Shown piece after piece: positions 1 to 9,342 of a stretch of 64,000 bases of DNA. The position numbers and the translations under genes were made by a program. Positions within the stretch are counted from its first letter, which is position 1, and each line of letters begins with the position of its first letter. Location: contig NC_003552.1 of assembly GCF_000007345.1 (NCBI RefSeq), positions 3,968,001 to 4,032,000 on the forward strand, written 5' to 3'. This DNA is from Methanosarcina acetivorans C2A (GTDB lineage: Archaea > Halobacteriota > Methanosarcinia > Methanosarcinales > Methanosarcinaceae). A model generated the notes under the pieces. It made no database searches. It was not told the DNA's origin and was given only the letters and a program-made list of their open reading frames with translations.

Positions 1-551
1 ATAATAGTCCCCGAAAATTACGTTTTTTGATTGGTTAAAACATAAAATGAATTCAGTGAGATGGGTTCATTTGTGTAATTGATCCGTTTGTGTAATTGAC
101 CCGTTTGTGTAATTGACCCGTTTGTGTAATTGACCCGTTTGTGTAATTGGTCCGTTTGCGTAATTGGATTCATTTGTACAAGTTTTATGAATTCGTAACG
201 TGTTAATGAGATTAGTAATGCGTTATAATCTAATACTGTATGAATTTATAATGTGGTATTATAATGTGGTATAGTTATCTGATCCCAGTCCTGGGAGTTT
301 CTTTTCTATTCAGTAAAGATACTTATGATCGAGTTCATGCCCACGTATAAACCAGTCAGGCTATACGGCAGTTATCGGTTATGAAATGCCTGCTCTGGTA
401 TATGAACCGTTGGAATGTTGCAGGCAGGAAATATCTCCGTGGTAAAGAGCATTATTAAAAATGAAGGAAAAAAACAATAGCAAAAGAGCCCGGGTAAAAA
501 GGCCTTCTTTTTTGGGAAAGCCTTTTTTGAAGCCCAGGAAAAGAATTTTTT
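1..551. other. Intergenic, AT-rich, with 17-bp tandem repeat
   Basis: No gene is supported here. The left part holds the tandem repeat at 65-183. The rest is AT-rich with short direct repeats (for example an 'ataatgtggtat' pair near 250-275). The sequence next to 551 is the 3' flank of the minus-strand gene that follows and contains pyrimidine runs on that strand, which could serve as a termination region. Confidence 0.6.
65..183. repeat. 17-bp tandem repeat, about seven copies
   Basis: Seven consecutive 17-bp units with the core 'cccgtttgtgtaattga' register can be read. The three central copies (99-149) are identical and the outer ones diverge by one to several bases. There is no open reading frame through the array. 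Seventeen is not a multiple of three, so this is not a coding repeat. Confidence 0.9.
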
Positions 552-965
552 TCAATTCAGGAGCAACGTCCAGGTCACAAGGAAGAAATCCATAACTACG
601 AACTCGACAAAAAACCAGTCCTTAAACTTGAATTCCTTGGCGTCTATTTTAAGCGGGATGTATAAAAGCTTCTGAGCATAATACGTGATTCCGATAACGA
701 TCATAAGTATGGCATACCAGATACGGTCTTCGCCTGCCCCGTACTGGACGAACATTACAACTCCGAAGATTACTCCAAGTATTGCAGCAACAACTGTTTT
801 TATAATGTCGTCCCTGTGAGCTTTCTGCTTTTCTTCGGGGGTCTTTTGCTTGGGAAGACTCTTTTTTTCGGGAGCCTCAACACTTGCTGTGTCAATTTCG
901 ACGGGAGCCTTTTTAGCAGTTGCGGGCTCCTTTCTGGACTTTGACTTTGGGGATTGTTTACTCAA
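552..965 (-). CDS. Small membrane protein, hypothetical
   Basis: About 137 residues. The first 50 residues are Lys/Pro/Glu-rich and predicted disordered and cytosolic. Three hydrophobic segments follow (a Gly-rich 'ILGVIFGVVMF' helix, an 'ILMIVIGITYY' helix, and 'FVVMDFFLVTWTLLL' at the C-terminus). The start is placed at a TTG giving MSKQSPKSK, because a GGAGAGA ribosome-binding site lies 8 nt upstream. The longer in-frame opening up to 989 has no better start, and the nearby ATG is out of frame. The three-helix layout loosely recalls small archaeal insertase-type proteins, but I do not recognise a family. Monocistronic. Confidence 0.7.
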   Translation of the reverse strand: MSKQSPKSKSRKEPATAKKAPVEIDTASVEAPEKKSLPKQKTPEEKQKAHRDDIIKTVVAAILGVIFGVVMFVQYGAGEDRIWYAILMIVIGITYYAQKLLYIPLKIDAKEFKFKDWFFVEFVVMDFFLVTWTLLLN

Positions 966-989
966 CCTGCATTCTCTCCTGAACGGCAA

Positions 990-1441
990 TTATCTTTCCT
1001 GGGGATGTAGTATTAGTTAAAAGCTTAAAAGGACTAAAAATGGGATTATAAATTTCAATGATCATATTTGATTTGGTGATACTGATTAAACAGGGTCTGG
1101 TTAATTAGAGCTAAATTTGACTCCGGTATACTGGTTAAATTAGATTTTGAGCATCAGATTTTGAGTATCAGATATTGAGTATTAGATTTTGAGTATTAGA
1201 TTTTGAGTATTAGATTTTGAGTAATAGTGTTGGTTAAATTAGAGCTGATTAAATAGAGTTAAATGGACCTTGAAGCCTTAAATTATTAGCCTGGAACTTA
1301 AATCGTCGGATCGGATCCTCAAACCGCAGTCTGAATTTGAATTGAAACCTACCGGACCCGGATCATTAAATTAAAGTACCAGATTTAAATGATCATATTT
1401 AAATTTTTAGAGTTAAATTATTAGAACCGAATCTCAGAGAT
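990..1441. other. Intergenic with 14-15 bp AT-rich repeats
   Basis: No gene seen. Between about 1144 and 1230 the motif 'attttgagtattag' recurs at least five times with small variations. 'ttaaatta'-type words are scattered on both sides. This is similar in style to the other short-unit repeats in this window (65-183 and 3870-4105). Confidence 0.6.
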
Positions 1442-2491
1442 TTAAATAAATTCATTGCTTAAAACATTACCGATCTGATCTATGGATATCGAATCGATCC
1501 CTATTGAATTTAAATGTTTTGAAAATTTGGAAGGTCTGTGACCCCCGGGATGATAAACAAGCGTGACTTCAGGGGTGAGTTTTCGAACCATATCCTCAAG
1601 CCCGCAGGCATCAAGGTGGTCGCTTATCTTGATAATAGGATACGGGTAATCCGCACGGCAGCTCAGTACGTACTTTTTCACATTTCGCGGGAGCTTGTCA
1701 AGATCCCAGGGAGCCACCACGAAAACCTCATCCTCCCCTCTGGAGTCAATCCCTGCAAGTTCTCCGGCATCCTCAAGCATGCTCCGTGTAAGTGCCCTTG
1801 TCCGGGCTTCCATACGAATGGCGCCTTCATATCCGAAGCCCCTCATTAATTCAACGGCACGCTGGGCTTTTCCGAACTCGTATGCCCCGAAAGCAACAGG
1901 GCCGCTCTCAAAAAGGGCGCATTTCATACTTTCGAGGTCGTCCGCAAAGTGGCAGGAAGGATCTTCAGGGTCCCCGTAGTTAGCTTCGGTGATAAGGACA
2001 TCGCAGGGAGGAAGCTTGCTGGCATTCTTGACATCCCCCGTGACCAGAATCCTTGTCCCCACATCGTTTTCCCAGTAAAAAGCTGCGGCACCGGCAGTGT
2101 GCGCCGTGGGGTAAGTCTTTACCCTGACACCCTCGATTTCAATCTCGTCCCCGAGCCTGCACATGCTTCCCACGTACTTTCTATCGTGCCTGATTTCAAG
2201 AGCAGTTGCGGTTTTATCCGTACAGACTGCCCGCGGAGAGAGCATAGCCGATTTCCCATGATGATCGGAATGGGCATGAGTGATCAGGTATGCATCTGGC
2301 TGGGGTTGTTTTCCCGGACTCCGGGTAGTGTCGATGGAAAAAGTACGTAACTCTCCTGCATTGTTCCTGAAACGGATTGAGACATGGGGCTTGAAGTTTC
2401 CTCGTGAGTTGCGCTGCCTGAGCGCCAGCACACCAAGATCAATTAGTTTTTTAGAAATCACGCCAATCTCTGAGGAGATTACACTTAACAT
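1442..2491 (-). CDS. MBL-fold (beta-CASP-like) RNA-processing exonuclease family protein
   Basis: 349 residues. A metallo-beta-lactamase fold is shown by the HAHSDHHGKS metal-binding motif (residues about 72-81), a second histidine in 'PTAHTAGAAAFYW', and the aspartate in 'LVTGDVK'. A later 'LVYHPGGH' segment matches the C-terminal histidine motif. The family (COG1236-type) groups with mRNA 3'-end-processing or cleavage factors. This copy lacks the KH domains of the large archaeal aCPSF1 proteins, so it resembles the short paralogue group. Cytosolic, likely Zn-dependent nuclease. Specific substrate unknown. The ATG at 2491 has only a distant GAGG upstream, so the true start may be slightly downstream. 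Monocistronic. Confidence 0.8.
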   Translation of the reverse strand: MLSVISSEIGVISKKLIDLGVLALRQRNSRGNFKPHVSIRFRNNAGELRTFSIDTTRSPGKQPQPDAYLITHAHSDHHGKSAMLSPRAVCTDKTATALEIRHDRKYVGSMCRLGDEIEIEGVRVKTYPTAHTAGAAAFYWENDVGTRILVTGDVKNASKLPPCDVLITEANYGDPEDPSCHFADDLESMKCALFESGPVAFGAYEFGKAQRAVELMRGFGYEGAIRMEARTRALTRSMLEDAGELAGIDSRGEDEVFVVAPWDLDKLPRNVKKYVLSCRADYPYPIIKISDHLDACGLEDMVRKLTPEVTLVYHPGGHRPSKFSKHLNSIGIDSISIDQIGNVLSNEFI

Positions 2492-2673
2492 ATTTAAGTT
2501 TAGGGAAACCTCGTAAATTCCGGAGATATTACATTAGAAACTATATTGGAAACCATATTAGAAACAGCTTTGTTACCCTGAACCGCGTGAATAAGGATGT
2601 AAATTGGGAGTTTACAGGGAAATCCTTCTTCAAATACCCTGCTTGCAAATGATCTCAGATGATCTTAATTTAT

Positions 2674-3573
2674 TCAACAGGCTGCCCTGAGATAATAAGC
2701 CCAATAACCTTTAAAATCTCCATAACTATCGGCAACTCGCCTAAACTGATCTTCTGTAGCTTCCGGGCCATAGAATCTTTTAAAGCAATTGAGAAGAGTT
2801 TTTTCGTGCTCTGAAAGTTCTTCCATTCTTCCGAGACCTCTTATAAGTATCAGATGAGCTGACCACTCCCCGATACCCCATATATTCATCAGCCACTCTC
2901 TTACATCTTTTATATTACCTTGCCTTAGAAAATTTTCATCCACCCTATCAAAGGCATCGGCAACTGCTATTAAATACTCTGATTTTCTTTCGTTTTTTAT
3001 AATGGAAGCCAGATTTTCCACACCCAGATTTTTTACTTGCCGGGCTGAAGGAAAAGTCCTGTACACAATTCCTTCAATTTGAATGCTATTCCCTATAGCC
3101 TCAGTGAGCTTGTTTTTTATTTTGTGGGCTACTTTCATGGATATTCTCTGGCTCAACACCGCCCAGGCTGCGGCTTCAAAAGGAGTTAAGAATTTTACCT
3201 GGTGCAGGCCGTAAAGCTCCTCCAGCACAGGGACAAATTGGGGATCTTTGCTTCCCAGAACATAAAAGGGTTGCAGATCATCATCAAGGCTCAAAAAGAA
3301 TTTTATTCTATCCAGAAGTGCAGATTTTATTTCTTCGCTTATTTCTTCGCAGGAATAAAAGATGTAAGATAAGCCCGGTTCCGAAACAGTGCCTTCGTTT
3401 TTCAATCTGAAGGCTAAAATCTTATTTTCCAGGTAAACTGCCTTTGTAAATGAAAAGCCAGTGACAGTCTGTTCCCCTTCCGCAGGAGCAAACATACCCA
3501 TAAAATTTAGAGATTTCGAAAAATCAAAAGGAGTTGCCGGAAAAAGTTTTCCCTGAATACTGTGAAGTCTCAT
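2674..3573 (-). CDS. HhH-GPD DNA glycosylase, AlkA/Ogg-like
   Basis: 299 residues. The N-terminal beta-rich part (1-110) resembles the AlkA/Ogg N-domain. Residues about 130-290 form the helix-hairpin-helix glycosylase domain, with 'FEAAAWAVLSQRIS' and the hairpin 'IWGIGEWSAHLILIRG'. The family excises alkylated or oxidised bases in base excision repair. By alignment with AlkA ('FLPDDYLIKQRF') this protein has 'ELSEHEKTLLNCF', so the catalytic aspartate appears to be replaced by glutamate. The protein may be active with Glu, have shifted specificity, or be non-catalytic. Monocistronic. ATG start with a weak GTAGGG upstream. Confidence 0.82.
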   Translation of the reverse strand: MRLHSIQGKLFPATPFDFSKSLNFMGMFAPAEGEQTVTGFSFTKAVYLENKILAFRLKNEGTVSEPGLSYIFYSCEEISEEIKSALLDRIKFFLSLDDDLQPFYVLGSKDPQFVPVLEELYGLHQVKFLTPFEAAAWAVLSQRISMKVAHKIKNKLTEAIGNSIQIEGIVYRTFPSARQVKNLGVENLASIIKNERKSEYLIAVADAFDRVDENFLRQGNIKDVREWLMNIWGIGEWSAHLILIRGLGRMEELSEHEKTLLNCFKRFYGPEATEDQFRRVADSYGDFKGYWAYYLRAAC

Positions 3574-3869
3574 TTTCGTTCCCTACTTCCAAAATTATCA
3601 ACTAATAGCTTCAGAAACCGGATTTTAATCCGCATAAATCCAGGATCACAAGCCTGGGAGGTCAATTACATCCCAGACTGAGATATTCTGACAGCGAATC
3701 AAAAGTTAACCCAAATATCAATTATTCAATACTTGAATCTAACACAATTTAAGTGCTTCCTCCTTGAAGGCACCAATTGCTACTCAACACTAAAAGAAAA
3801 AAGCTAAGATTTGAATTATCACTATAGTTTGACTTCATAATAATGTCTCAGCAAAATTCTGGGAGGATG

Positions 3870-4105
3870 TATCAAGGCATTATTAGGTCAATTAAAAGGC
3901 ATTAGATCAATTAAAGGCATTAGATCAATTAAAGGAATTAGGTAAATTAGAGGTATTAGGTAAATTAAAAGGCATTAGGTAAATTAGAGGCATTAGACCA
4001 ATTAAAGGAATTAGGTAAATTAGAGGTATTAGGTAAATTAAAAGGCATTAGGTAAATTAGAGGCATTAGACCAATTAAAGGCACGAAGTAAATTGGAGGC
4101 ATCAG
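3870..4105. repeat. 18-19 bp tandem repeat array
   Basis: About twelve imperfect copies of an 18-19 bp unit alternating between 'aggcattagatcaattaa' and 'aggtattaggtaaattag' types. A higher-order block of about 62 bp, containing three to four units, is itself duplicated (near 3950-4015 and 4012-4080). The array is non-coding and lies upstream of the nitroreductase gene. The remaining 3574-3869 and 4106-4227 show no gene. Confidence 0.85.
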
Positions 4106-4227
4106 AGAATAAAAATGATTTTTCACTATATCCTGTTCTCTTTACTACTATTTGATAAGCATCTTTAATGACATCCTGTGATTAAAATACCTATCAGGTT
4201 TTATTCAAATGAGGATATGATCTGGAT

Positions 4228-4893
4228 ATGAATGCAATAACACCTGATCAGCAAAACGTTGTACTGGACAAAATCTTTGTGGAAAGAAGGTCTTACAGGC
4301 AGTTTAAGCAGGAATTCCCGCCAGAAGAAGATATAAGGGGAATCATACGTACCGGGCTTCATGCACCTTTTGCTGCTGCAGCTGTGGGTGAAACAGAGGA
4401 TTATTTCCGGAGATTTTTTGTTTTGAAAAAGGGTTCAAAAAGTCTGAAAGCAGCAGCTTCCCTTATCTTTGAAGAAGCTATGACAACAGCTTCAAATCTC
4501 GAACGTGCTGTGGAGAGCGACCCGGTGCTCCGCACACAGGCCAGCGGGTTTGCAAAACGGCTTACAATGATCAAAAAAATGGGACAGGTTCCCGGAGTCG
4601 GTACGGCTCCTTACTTCATAGTGGTGGCCGAGAGGAAAGGTTTTCCCCCGGTAGAACAACAGGCACTTGCTCACTGTCTGGAGAACATGTGGCTGAAGGC
4701 AACTGCGCTTGGCCTAGGATTCCAGCTGGTCTCCATTACAGCTCAAATGGCGGACAACCCGGCATTCTGCACACTCCTTGGGCTTCCTCCAGGGAAATGG
4801 GCTCTTATGGGATGTGCGATAGGCTACCCGGTCAAAGAACTGCCTCCTTCGGCCCGCCCGCCGGTAGAAAAGGTCACACGCTGGCTGGAATGA
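4228..4893 (+). CDS. Nitroreductase family protein (FMN-dependent)
   Basis: 221 residues. The N-terminal 'ERRSYRQF' motif contacts FMN phosphate in nitroreductases. The Gly-rich C-terminal part ('GLGFQLVSI', 'KWALMGCAIGYP') completes the fold. These enzymes are FMN-containing NAD(P)H oxidoreductases. Reaction and substrate cannot be told from sequence. An unusual insertion of about 40 residues (residues 75-120, rich in Ala/Glu/Lys) separates the two halves. The start is supported by a GAGGATATG site upstream. Monocistronic, with no related neighbour. Confidence 0.82.
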   Translation: MNAITPDQQNVVLDKIFVERRSYRQFKQEFPPEEDIRGIIRTGLHAPFAAAAVGETEDYFRRFFVLKKGSKSLKAAASLIFEEAMTTASNLERAVESDPVLRTQASGFAKRLTMIKKMGQVPGVGTAPYFIVVAERKGFPPVEQQALAHCLENMWLKATALGLGFQLVSITAQMADNPAFCTLLGLPPGKWALMGCAIGYPVKELPPSARPPVEKVTRWLE

Positions 4894-5214
4894 AAAACAA
4901 ATAAAATTCATATGTGCAAGCTGAGTTTCTAGCCTCCGGTATGACCGTCCTATCAATCCGGGAAACCGATAAACTAACATTTATAGAAGGGATCCCGTTT
5001 GTATACTTACTGAGAAGTAAGTGCGCTACTATGGAAGAGATGAACAAACAAATCAACAGATACTCCATTATGCAGGGAACTTTTTGCAGTGTTCTGCCCG
5101 TGAGCAGCTTCAATATTATTTTGATTACACCCTGAAAGATAAGGTAAACCTCCTGCACAAAATACTTCCCACCGAAAAAAATTCCCTTACTCTCCGGGAC
5201 AGATGGTGAATGTG
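4894..5214. other. Intergenic, no supported gene
   Basis: Short open frames on both strands overlap each other here and none has family features or a clear ribosome-binding site. It probably includes degraded sequence upstream of the DUF1638 pseudogene. Confidence 0.45.
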
Positions 5215-5682
5215 AGAAATATACGATTCTGATCTGCCTATGGAGCCGGAGCTACATAGAAATCCCAGAGAGTTGAAAAACAGGGTATACGAGAACGTAG
5301 AGAATCTCAGCTCCTTTTCTTCCGGGATTTTGCTTTTTTACGGTTTATGCGGAAACGTCCTGGGAAATGTCGAAAAAGACTTTGAAAGAAGGGCTTTCCC
5401 CTGCCCGGTTCGTAGGAGGGGTGGATAACTACCTGAAGATACTAAAAAGTGTCAGTGACTCTGGAACATATCTTTTTACGCCCACGTACAGCAAAAGCTG
5501 GAGAGAACCGATTGAACTGGACCGGTTACACCACGATCCGGCTAAAGTATTGAAAATAATGAAAAAGACCCGTGAAATGATCGGCTACAAAAAGGTTGCA
5601 AAGATCAATACGGGGCTTGAATATACTGAAAATTTCGATGATTTGATCAGGGAATTTGCAGAAATATTTGATTTCGAAATAC

Positions 5683-7279
5683 GAGTCTTTTTAATTTTTT
5701 CTGGTTTTTCTTCAATTTCAAGACAACCACAAAATTTCATCCCAATTTGAGCAAATCAATTCACTCATTTAAAAATGTTGATTCATTTACACAAGCATTC
5801 ACCAAAATTTTCCAAATTGTGGAACTATTTTTGTGGGAATTTCCGACAGCTACAGCTATAAGCCATCAAGTTTAAGAACTAATTATTCTCCAATTCTAGC
5901 ATTATCCATATTGGAATCTTGCTCTCATTAAAGGTGAGAAACCTTTCCATTTTCCAGTGCTGAAACACCGTTTGTTGAAAAAAGTAAATAGATTGTAACA
6001 AAAATTAGTTAGTCCATTATTGGTTTTGAATGACCTCGCTTTGTCTACTATATCACATATCAAAGAAAATATCTGTTCCATTGTATTATCTGTCTCAGGT
6101 GTAAAACCTTTTTTCAAGAAGCTCACATTCTTGCTGAAAATCTCTTCGGCATAAGAAATCGCTTTATGAGACGCTTCAGAAAGTTCAAGATCAGAGTTAA
6201 ATTCTCGTATCTTCTGAATATGCGCAACAGCACTGATAACCGTATCAGACAGTATCAATTGAGATATCTCATTGTAGGTAATCTTATCGTTATCTGGAAT
6301 CTCTTCAATAGAACTGAATTCCTCATAATACCTCTTACTAACGTTTTTTAATTGATGAAACACACAAAAAGAATGAGTCACTTCAGGAAAGACCATTTTT
6401 ACGGCTCCAATGATCGCTTTATCCTCATCAGAAACAATCTTTTTGATTTTATCTTCAGGAAATCGGTTCTTTATTCGTATAAAAAGAGGCATCAGAGCCT
6501 CAATTGTTGGTAACCTCTCAGTTACTTCAAAATCTAAAATGACCTTCTCTTTGGTAGCAACAACGTAAACAGATTTATATCGCATTTTTTTCCATTCTTT
6601 CTTTGTGAGTTTCGTTCCAATAAATTCTTCAAGCTTTTTTTTCCATCCATTCTTGATCCAATTCCCATCAACATACAATGTTTCTTCAAAGCTAACTCCT
6701 TGGTTCAAAAGTTCTTGCTTTGAAAGTTTTGCTAGTTTCTGTTCATATAACCACAATGAAGTGGGACAAGGAGCTCTTCCACAGACATTTATTACTCCTT
6801 CTGTATATGTTTCCCCAATTCGCCGAGAATTGTGCAGACTGCATCGTCCATCGTATCTGACATTTATTTGTGTATCATAATATTCAGAACTGTAATTTGC
6901 AGAACCCTGAACACCAATAACCTGATCATGATAATGTTTCTTACAAGTGGGACAAAGCCAGTATGTAACATTGAGAGATATAGTGCCGTAACGTGATATA
7001 ATAAAACAAGTGTGATGAGAGTTAACATGTAATTTACTTCCACAACTATCACACTGAGTAGGGGAGAATATAGAGAACATGGGATAGTATCGATTTCCAA
7101 CCAAAACTTTTGGCAAAGGAATTATTATTTTGCCGTCAACTATCGTTTTTATCATTGATTTATCTATTGCAATGTTTCCTTTTCCCATAAATAGAAAAAA
7201 TATATCAATATAATTAAAATTTTATTGTTTTGCACGATATAGAGGGAAAACGAAAAACCAGAAAATAATAAAAAGTCTC
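5683..7279 (-). mobile_element. Complete insertion sequence, about 1.6 kb, with 30-bp IRs and 8-bp TSD
   Basis: The terminal inverted repeats are 5683-5712 and 7250-7279, matching at 26 of 30 positions, both containing 'ttttctggtttttc'. The flanking 8-bp direct repeat CGAAATAC is present at 5675-5682 and 7280-7287. The element encodes a single transposase (5902-7188). Perfect target duplications and an uninterrupted transposase suggest a recent insertion. Confidence 0.92.
5902..7188 (-). CDS. DDE transposase (MULE/IS256-like type)
   Basis: 428 residues. An N-terminal Zn-ribbon-like region is formed by 'CDSCGSKLHVNSHH' and 'LCPTCKKHYHD'. The RNase-H-type catalytic core has Asp in 'LYVDGNWI', Asp in 'IVSDEDKAI' and Glu in 'NTMEQIFSL', with the 'FCVFHQLKNV' C/H motif seen in MULE-type transposases. 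It cuts and joins the element ends. Family assignment beyond DDE is uncertain; the 8-bp target duplication would suit IS256- or ISL3-like elements. The frame is intact, so the element could still be active. Confidence 0.88.
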   Translation of the reverse strand: MGKGNIAIDKSMIKTIVDGKIIIPLPKVLVGNRYYPMFSIFSPTQCDSCGSKLHVNSHHTCFIISRYGTISLNVTYWLCPTCKKHYHDQVIGVQGSANYSSEYYDTQINVRYDGRCSLHNSRRIGETYTEGVINVCGRAPCPTSLWLYEQKLAKLSKQELLNQGVSFEETLYVDGNWIKNGWKKKLEEFIGTKLTKKEWKKMRYKSVYVVATKEKVILDFEVTERLPTIEALMPLFIRIKNRFPEDKIKKIVSDEDKAIIGAVKMVFPEVTHSFCVFHQLKNVSKRYYEEFSSIEEIPDNDKITYNEISQLILSDTVISAVAHIQKIREFNSDLELSEASHKAISYAEEIFSKNVSFLKKGFTPETDNTMEQIFSLICDIVDKARSFKTNNGLTNFCYNLFTFFNKRCFSTGKWKGFSPLMRARFQYG

Positions 7280-7605
7280 CGAAATACTGGAATTCAAAGA
7301 GGAAAATCAAAAAATTTCCGAAGATTGCCATGGGGAAATTAAAGTGGCAACCCGGAGTAAATAAAACCGATTCAAAAAAGCAATTGAGTAACCCCAATTT
7401 ACCTGATAATGGTTGAAAAGTGAAACATCAGAATCGTAATCTTGGCCTGCGGGAAATGACTCCGTCCAGGTCTTCAAAATTCCAATAAAATCTTCTTCTT
7501 TCTTCAAGCGGAAGATTTTGGGCTGGAGACCAGATAATAAATGAGGAATCGATGAACTGTACGACCTAATCTCCAGCAAAGTCTTAAGGACATCCCCGAA
7601 AAGAA

Positions 7606-8013
7606 TCAGACAGAAGCTTCCTTATTCAGGATATAAGCGACCATTTCAGGGTTCAGCTTGCTTTCCCTTGAAATTTTTTTCTCAATCTCCTCGGCTGGTT
7701 TGCCTTCAATTTTCATGGCTTTAATCTTTTCAATCACTGAGGATGGAATTGCATAATATTCGTTGATGTCCTTCCTGTGACCCCAGACGTCGCCTTCAAG
7801 AAGCTGTATTCTCTGCATCAGAAGGAACATTTCTATGGATTTTGAAACTGTGCGCATGTAAGATTTAGGTAGCTGAATTACCTCAATCTTCGGGCAGGTT
7901 TCAACCAGTCCAAAAATGTCCTTGTTCGAAGGCCTGAAAGCCAAGTGTACGATACGCTCATTCGGATTAAGTGTAAAGATTTCTTCTCTTGAACTAACCA
8001 CTCTTATTCTCAT
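7606..8013 (-). CDS. DUF1699 family protein
   Basis: 135 residues, soluble, with an N-terminal beta/alpha part ('RIRVVSSREEI') and a helical C-terminus ending in a small helix-turn-helix-like segment ('KKISRESKLNPEMVAYIL'). I recognise it as the DUF1699 family, which is restricted mainly to Methanosarcina and relatives and has no known function. The start is well supported by a strong GGGGGGA site just upstream of ATG 8013. A long AT-rich upstream region (8014-8646) separates it from the thioredoxin gene. Confidence 0.75.
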   Translation of the reverse strand: MRIRVVSSREEIFTLNPNERIVHLAFRPSNKDIFGLVETCPKIEVIQLPKSYMRTVSKSIEMFLLMQRIQLLEGDVWGHRKDINEYYAIPSSVIEKIKAMKIEGKPAEEIEKKISRESKLNPEMVAYILNKEASV

Positions 8014-8646
8014 GTTTTCCCCCCACTGTTCGTTTATGTTTAATTTGTTTTATGTTTTGAGTTGTTTCATTTTTACTATATTAGAAAGTACATACACTTG
8101 TTATAAATAGTTATCTCATTGAACTAATATTATTTGGATAGTATAGCGATTAGTACGGTTCTGTCAGGCATTAGAGAAAGAGCCTTAAAAAGCCTTAAAA
8201 AAGAATAAAGACACTATTCACAGGTATAATTATAATTTCCAAATAGTTTTTAGTCTTTTTTCATACTAAAAATATTTTTGCGTACTACTTGAATAATTCA
8301 GATCTTTAATTCCTGAATATTATAGATTCAGTCTGAAATTCAACTGAGATTTTGCTCAAAGAAGGACAGAGAAAGCTGCAATAACAATTAGAAAAAATTC
8401 ATGGGGCTTGGAGTACCAGAGAAAACTCCGTGAGAAATTTCAGACAGAAGTTAAATTTCATATTGGAGTTAAAGAAAAAATAGCAGGAGAACGACAGAAG
8501 AACATTCAAAGGAATATTTCAGAATGAAAAACCTCCGGCTGGGAATGAAAAATTGCGCCAGAAGGCTTCTAAAAAGAAATAGGTAAAAAGTTGTGCTCCC
8601 TCAGGTTCGCTGAACCCGGGAGGCTTTATCCAGAAGAATACAGGGA
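8014..8646. other. Intergenic, AT-rich; promoter region of the DUF1699 gene
   Basis: No gene seen on either strand. The first 150 bases upstream of the DUF1699 start are AT-rich ('attatttggatagtatag'). A GC-rich imperfect hairpin ('cctcaggttcgctgaacccgggagg') near 8600-8622 precedes the 3' end of the thioredoxin gene. Confidence 0.45.
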
Positions 8647-8913
8647 TCAGAGAAGCTTATCAAGTTCAGCTGCCAGTATACTGCCCTGGGTAACACCCAT
8701 AAAGCGCTTTACTTCAGTCCCATCCTTCTGAATGATCAGGGTCGGGACAGCATGTATGCCGTACTTTGAGGCAAGTTCCTGGTTTTCATCCACATCGACA
8801 ACCTTGAACTCAACCTTATCCCCATACTTTTTTTCGAGCTCTTCAAGAATAGGTTTTTGCATCCTGCAAGGTCCACACCATGTTGCGGAAAAGTCCAATA
8901 ACATCGGTTTCAT
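8647..8913 (-). CDS. Thioredoxin (short archaeal type)
   Basis: 88 residues with the redox-active motif in 'ATWCGPCRMQ' (CGPC at residues 13-16) and the cis-proline in 'HAVPTLII'. It reduces protein disulfides, probably fed by a thioredoxin reductase or ferredoxin system encoded elsewhere. At 88 residues it lacks the first beta-alpha unit of the standard 105-residue thioredoxin, as other methanogen thioredoxins do. The ATG at 8913 follows an AGGTGATTTT site. No operon partner. Confidence 0.93.
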   Translation of the reverse strand: MKPMLLDFSATWCGPCRMQKPILEELEKKYGDKVEFKVVDVDENQELASKYGIHAVPTLIIQKDGTEVKRFMGVTQGSILAAELDKLL

Positions 8914-8976
8914 AAAATCACCTGCAATACTTGAAACGTCTGAGACTTTTGCTGTTTTAGTTTATAACTACTCCGG

Positions 8977-9342
8977 TCAGCGTGCAGAGGAATCGTATAT
9001 GTGCGTCCGTACGGCACGGCTGCTGGCACCCCAATCCTGAATGATAGACGACCTAAAGATAGAATTACCAGATACAGGGTCGGGACTCAATTTATTGTAT
9101 ATATTCTTCGTGATATGAAATAATTTTCCCACTATCCGATTATTCTTCCTGCTTCGTACGTTTCCCGCCGAGAATAAGTCCGCAGGCTTTATCCTGCCAT
9201 AGTAAGGTGAATTATTTCCATATCGAAGTGCAATACTCTTTATATTGATCGCAGCATTTATATCTCTATCGCGTCTGGTCCCACACAGAGCGAATCCGAT
9301 CTCTATTCCGTTTAAATCAGATAAGAGTTGAGATAGCCGCAA
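8977..9342 (-). pseudogene. TnpB (IS605 OrfB) C-terminal remnant
   Basis: The minus frame contains 'CGTRRDRDINAAINI', the C-terminal zinc-finger and catalytic-Asp end of TnpB-type proteins (normally C-x-C-G...DRDxNAAxNI). Only one of the expected cysteines is visible and the N-terminal 300 residues are absent. It is a decayed end of an IS200/IS605-group element and not functional. Confidence 0.75.

Larger units (their letters stand above)
5215..7364 (+). pseudogene. DUF1638-family pseudogene, frameshifted and split by an IS
   Basis: The + strand reads a DUF1638-like sequence in two frames. 5215-5400 gives 'EPELHRNPRELKNRV' and 'LLFYGLCGNVLG', which are typical family motifs (a Leu-His-x-x-Pro region and a YGLCGN segment). 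A frameshift near 5390-5400 moves the frame to 'GTYLFTPTYSKSW' and 'KINTGLEYTENFDDLIREFAEIF' (to 5682). The gene is then interrupted by the insertion sequence 5683-7279. Removing the IS and one copy of the 8-bp duplication lets the frame continue to a TAA at 7362. The N-terminus is missing. DUF1638 proteins are common in Methanosarcina, some near methyltransferase genes, with unknown biochemical function. Confidence 0.65.

Noticed and set aside
7307-7579. Minus-strand 90-residue reading frame behind the IS
   Set aside because: It overlaps the continuation of the DUF1638 pseudogene on the other strand and has no site or recognisable motif.
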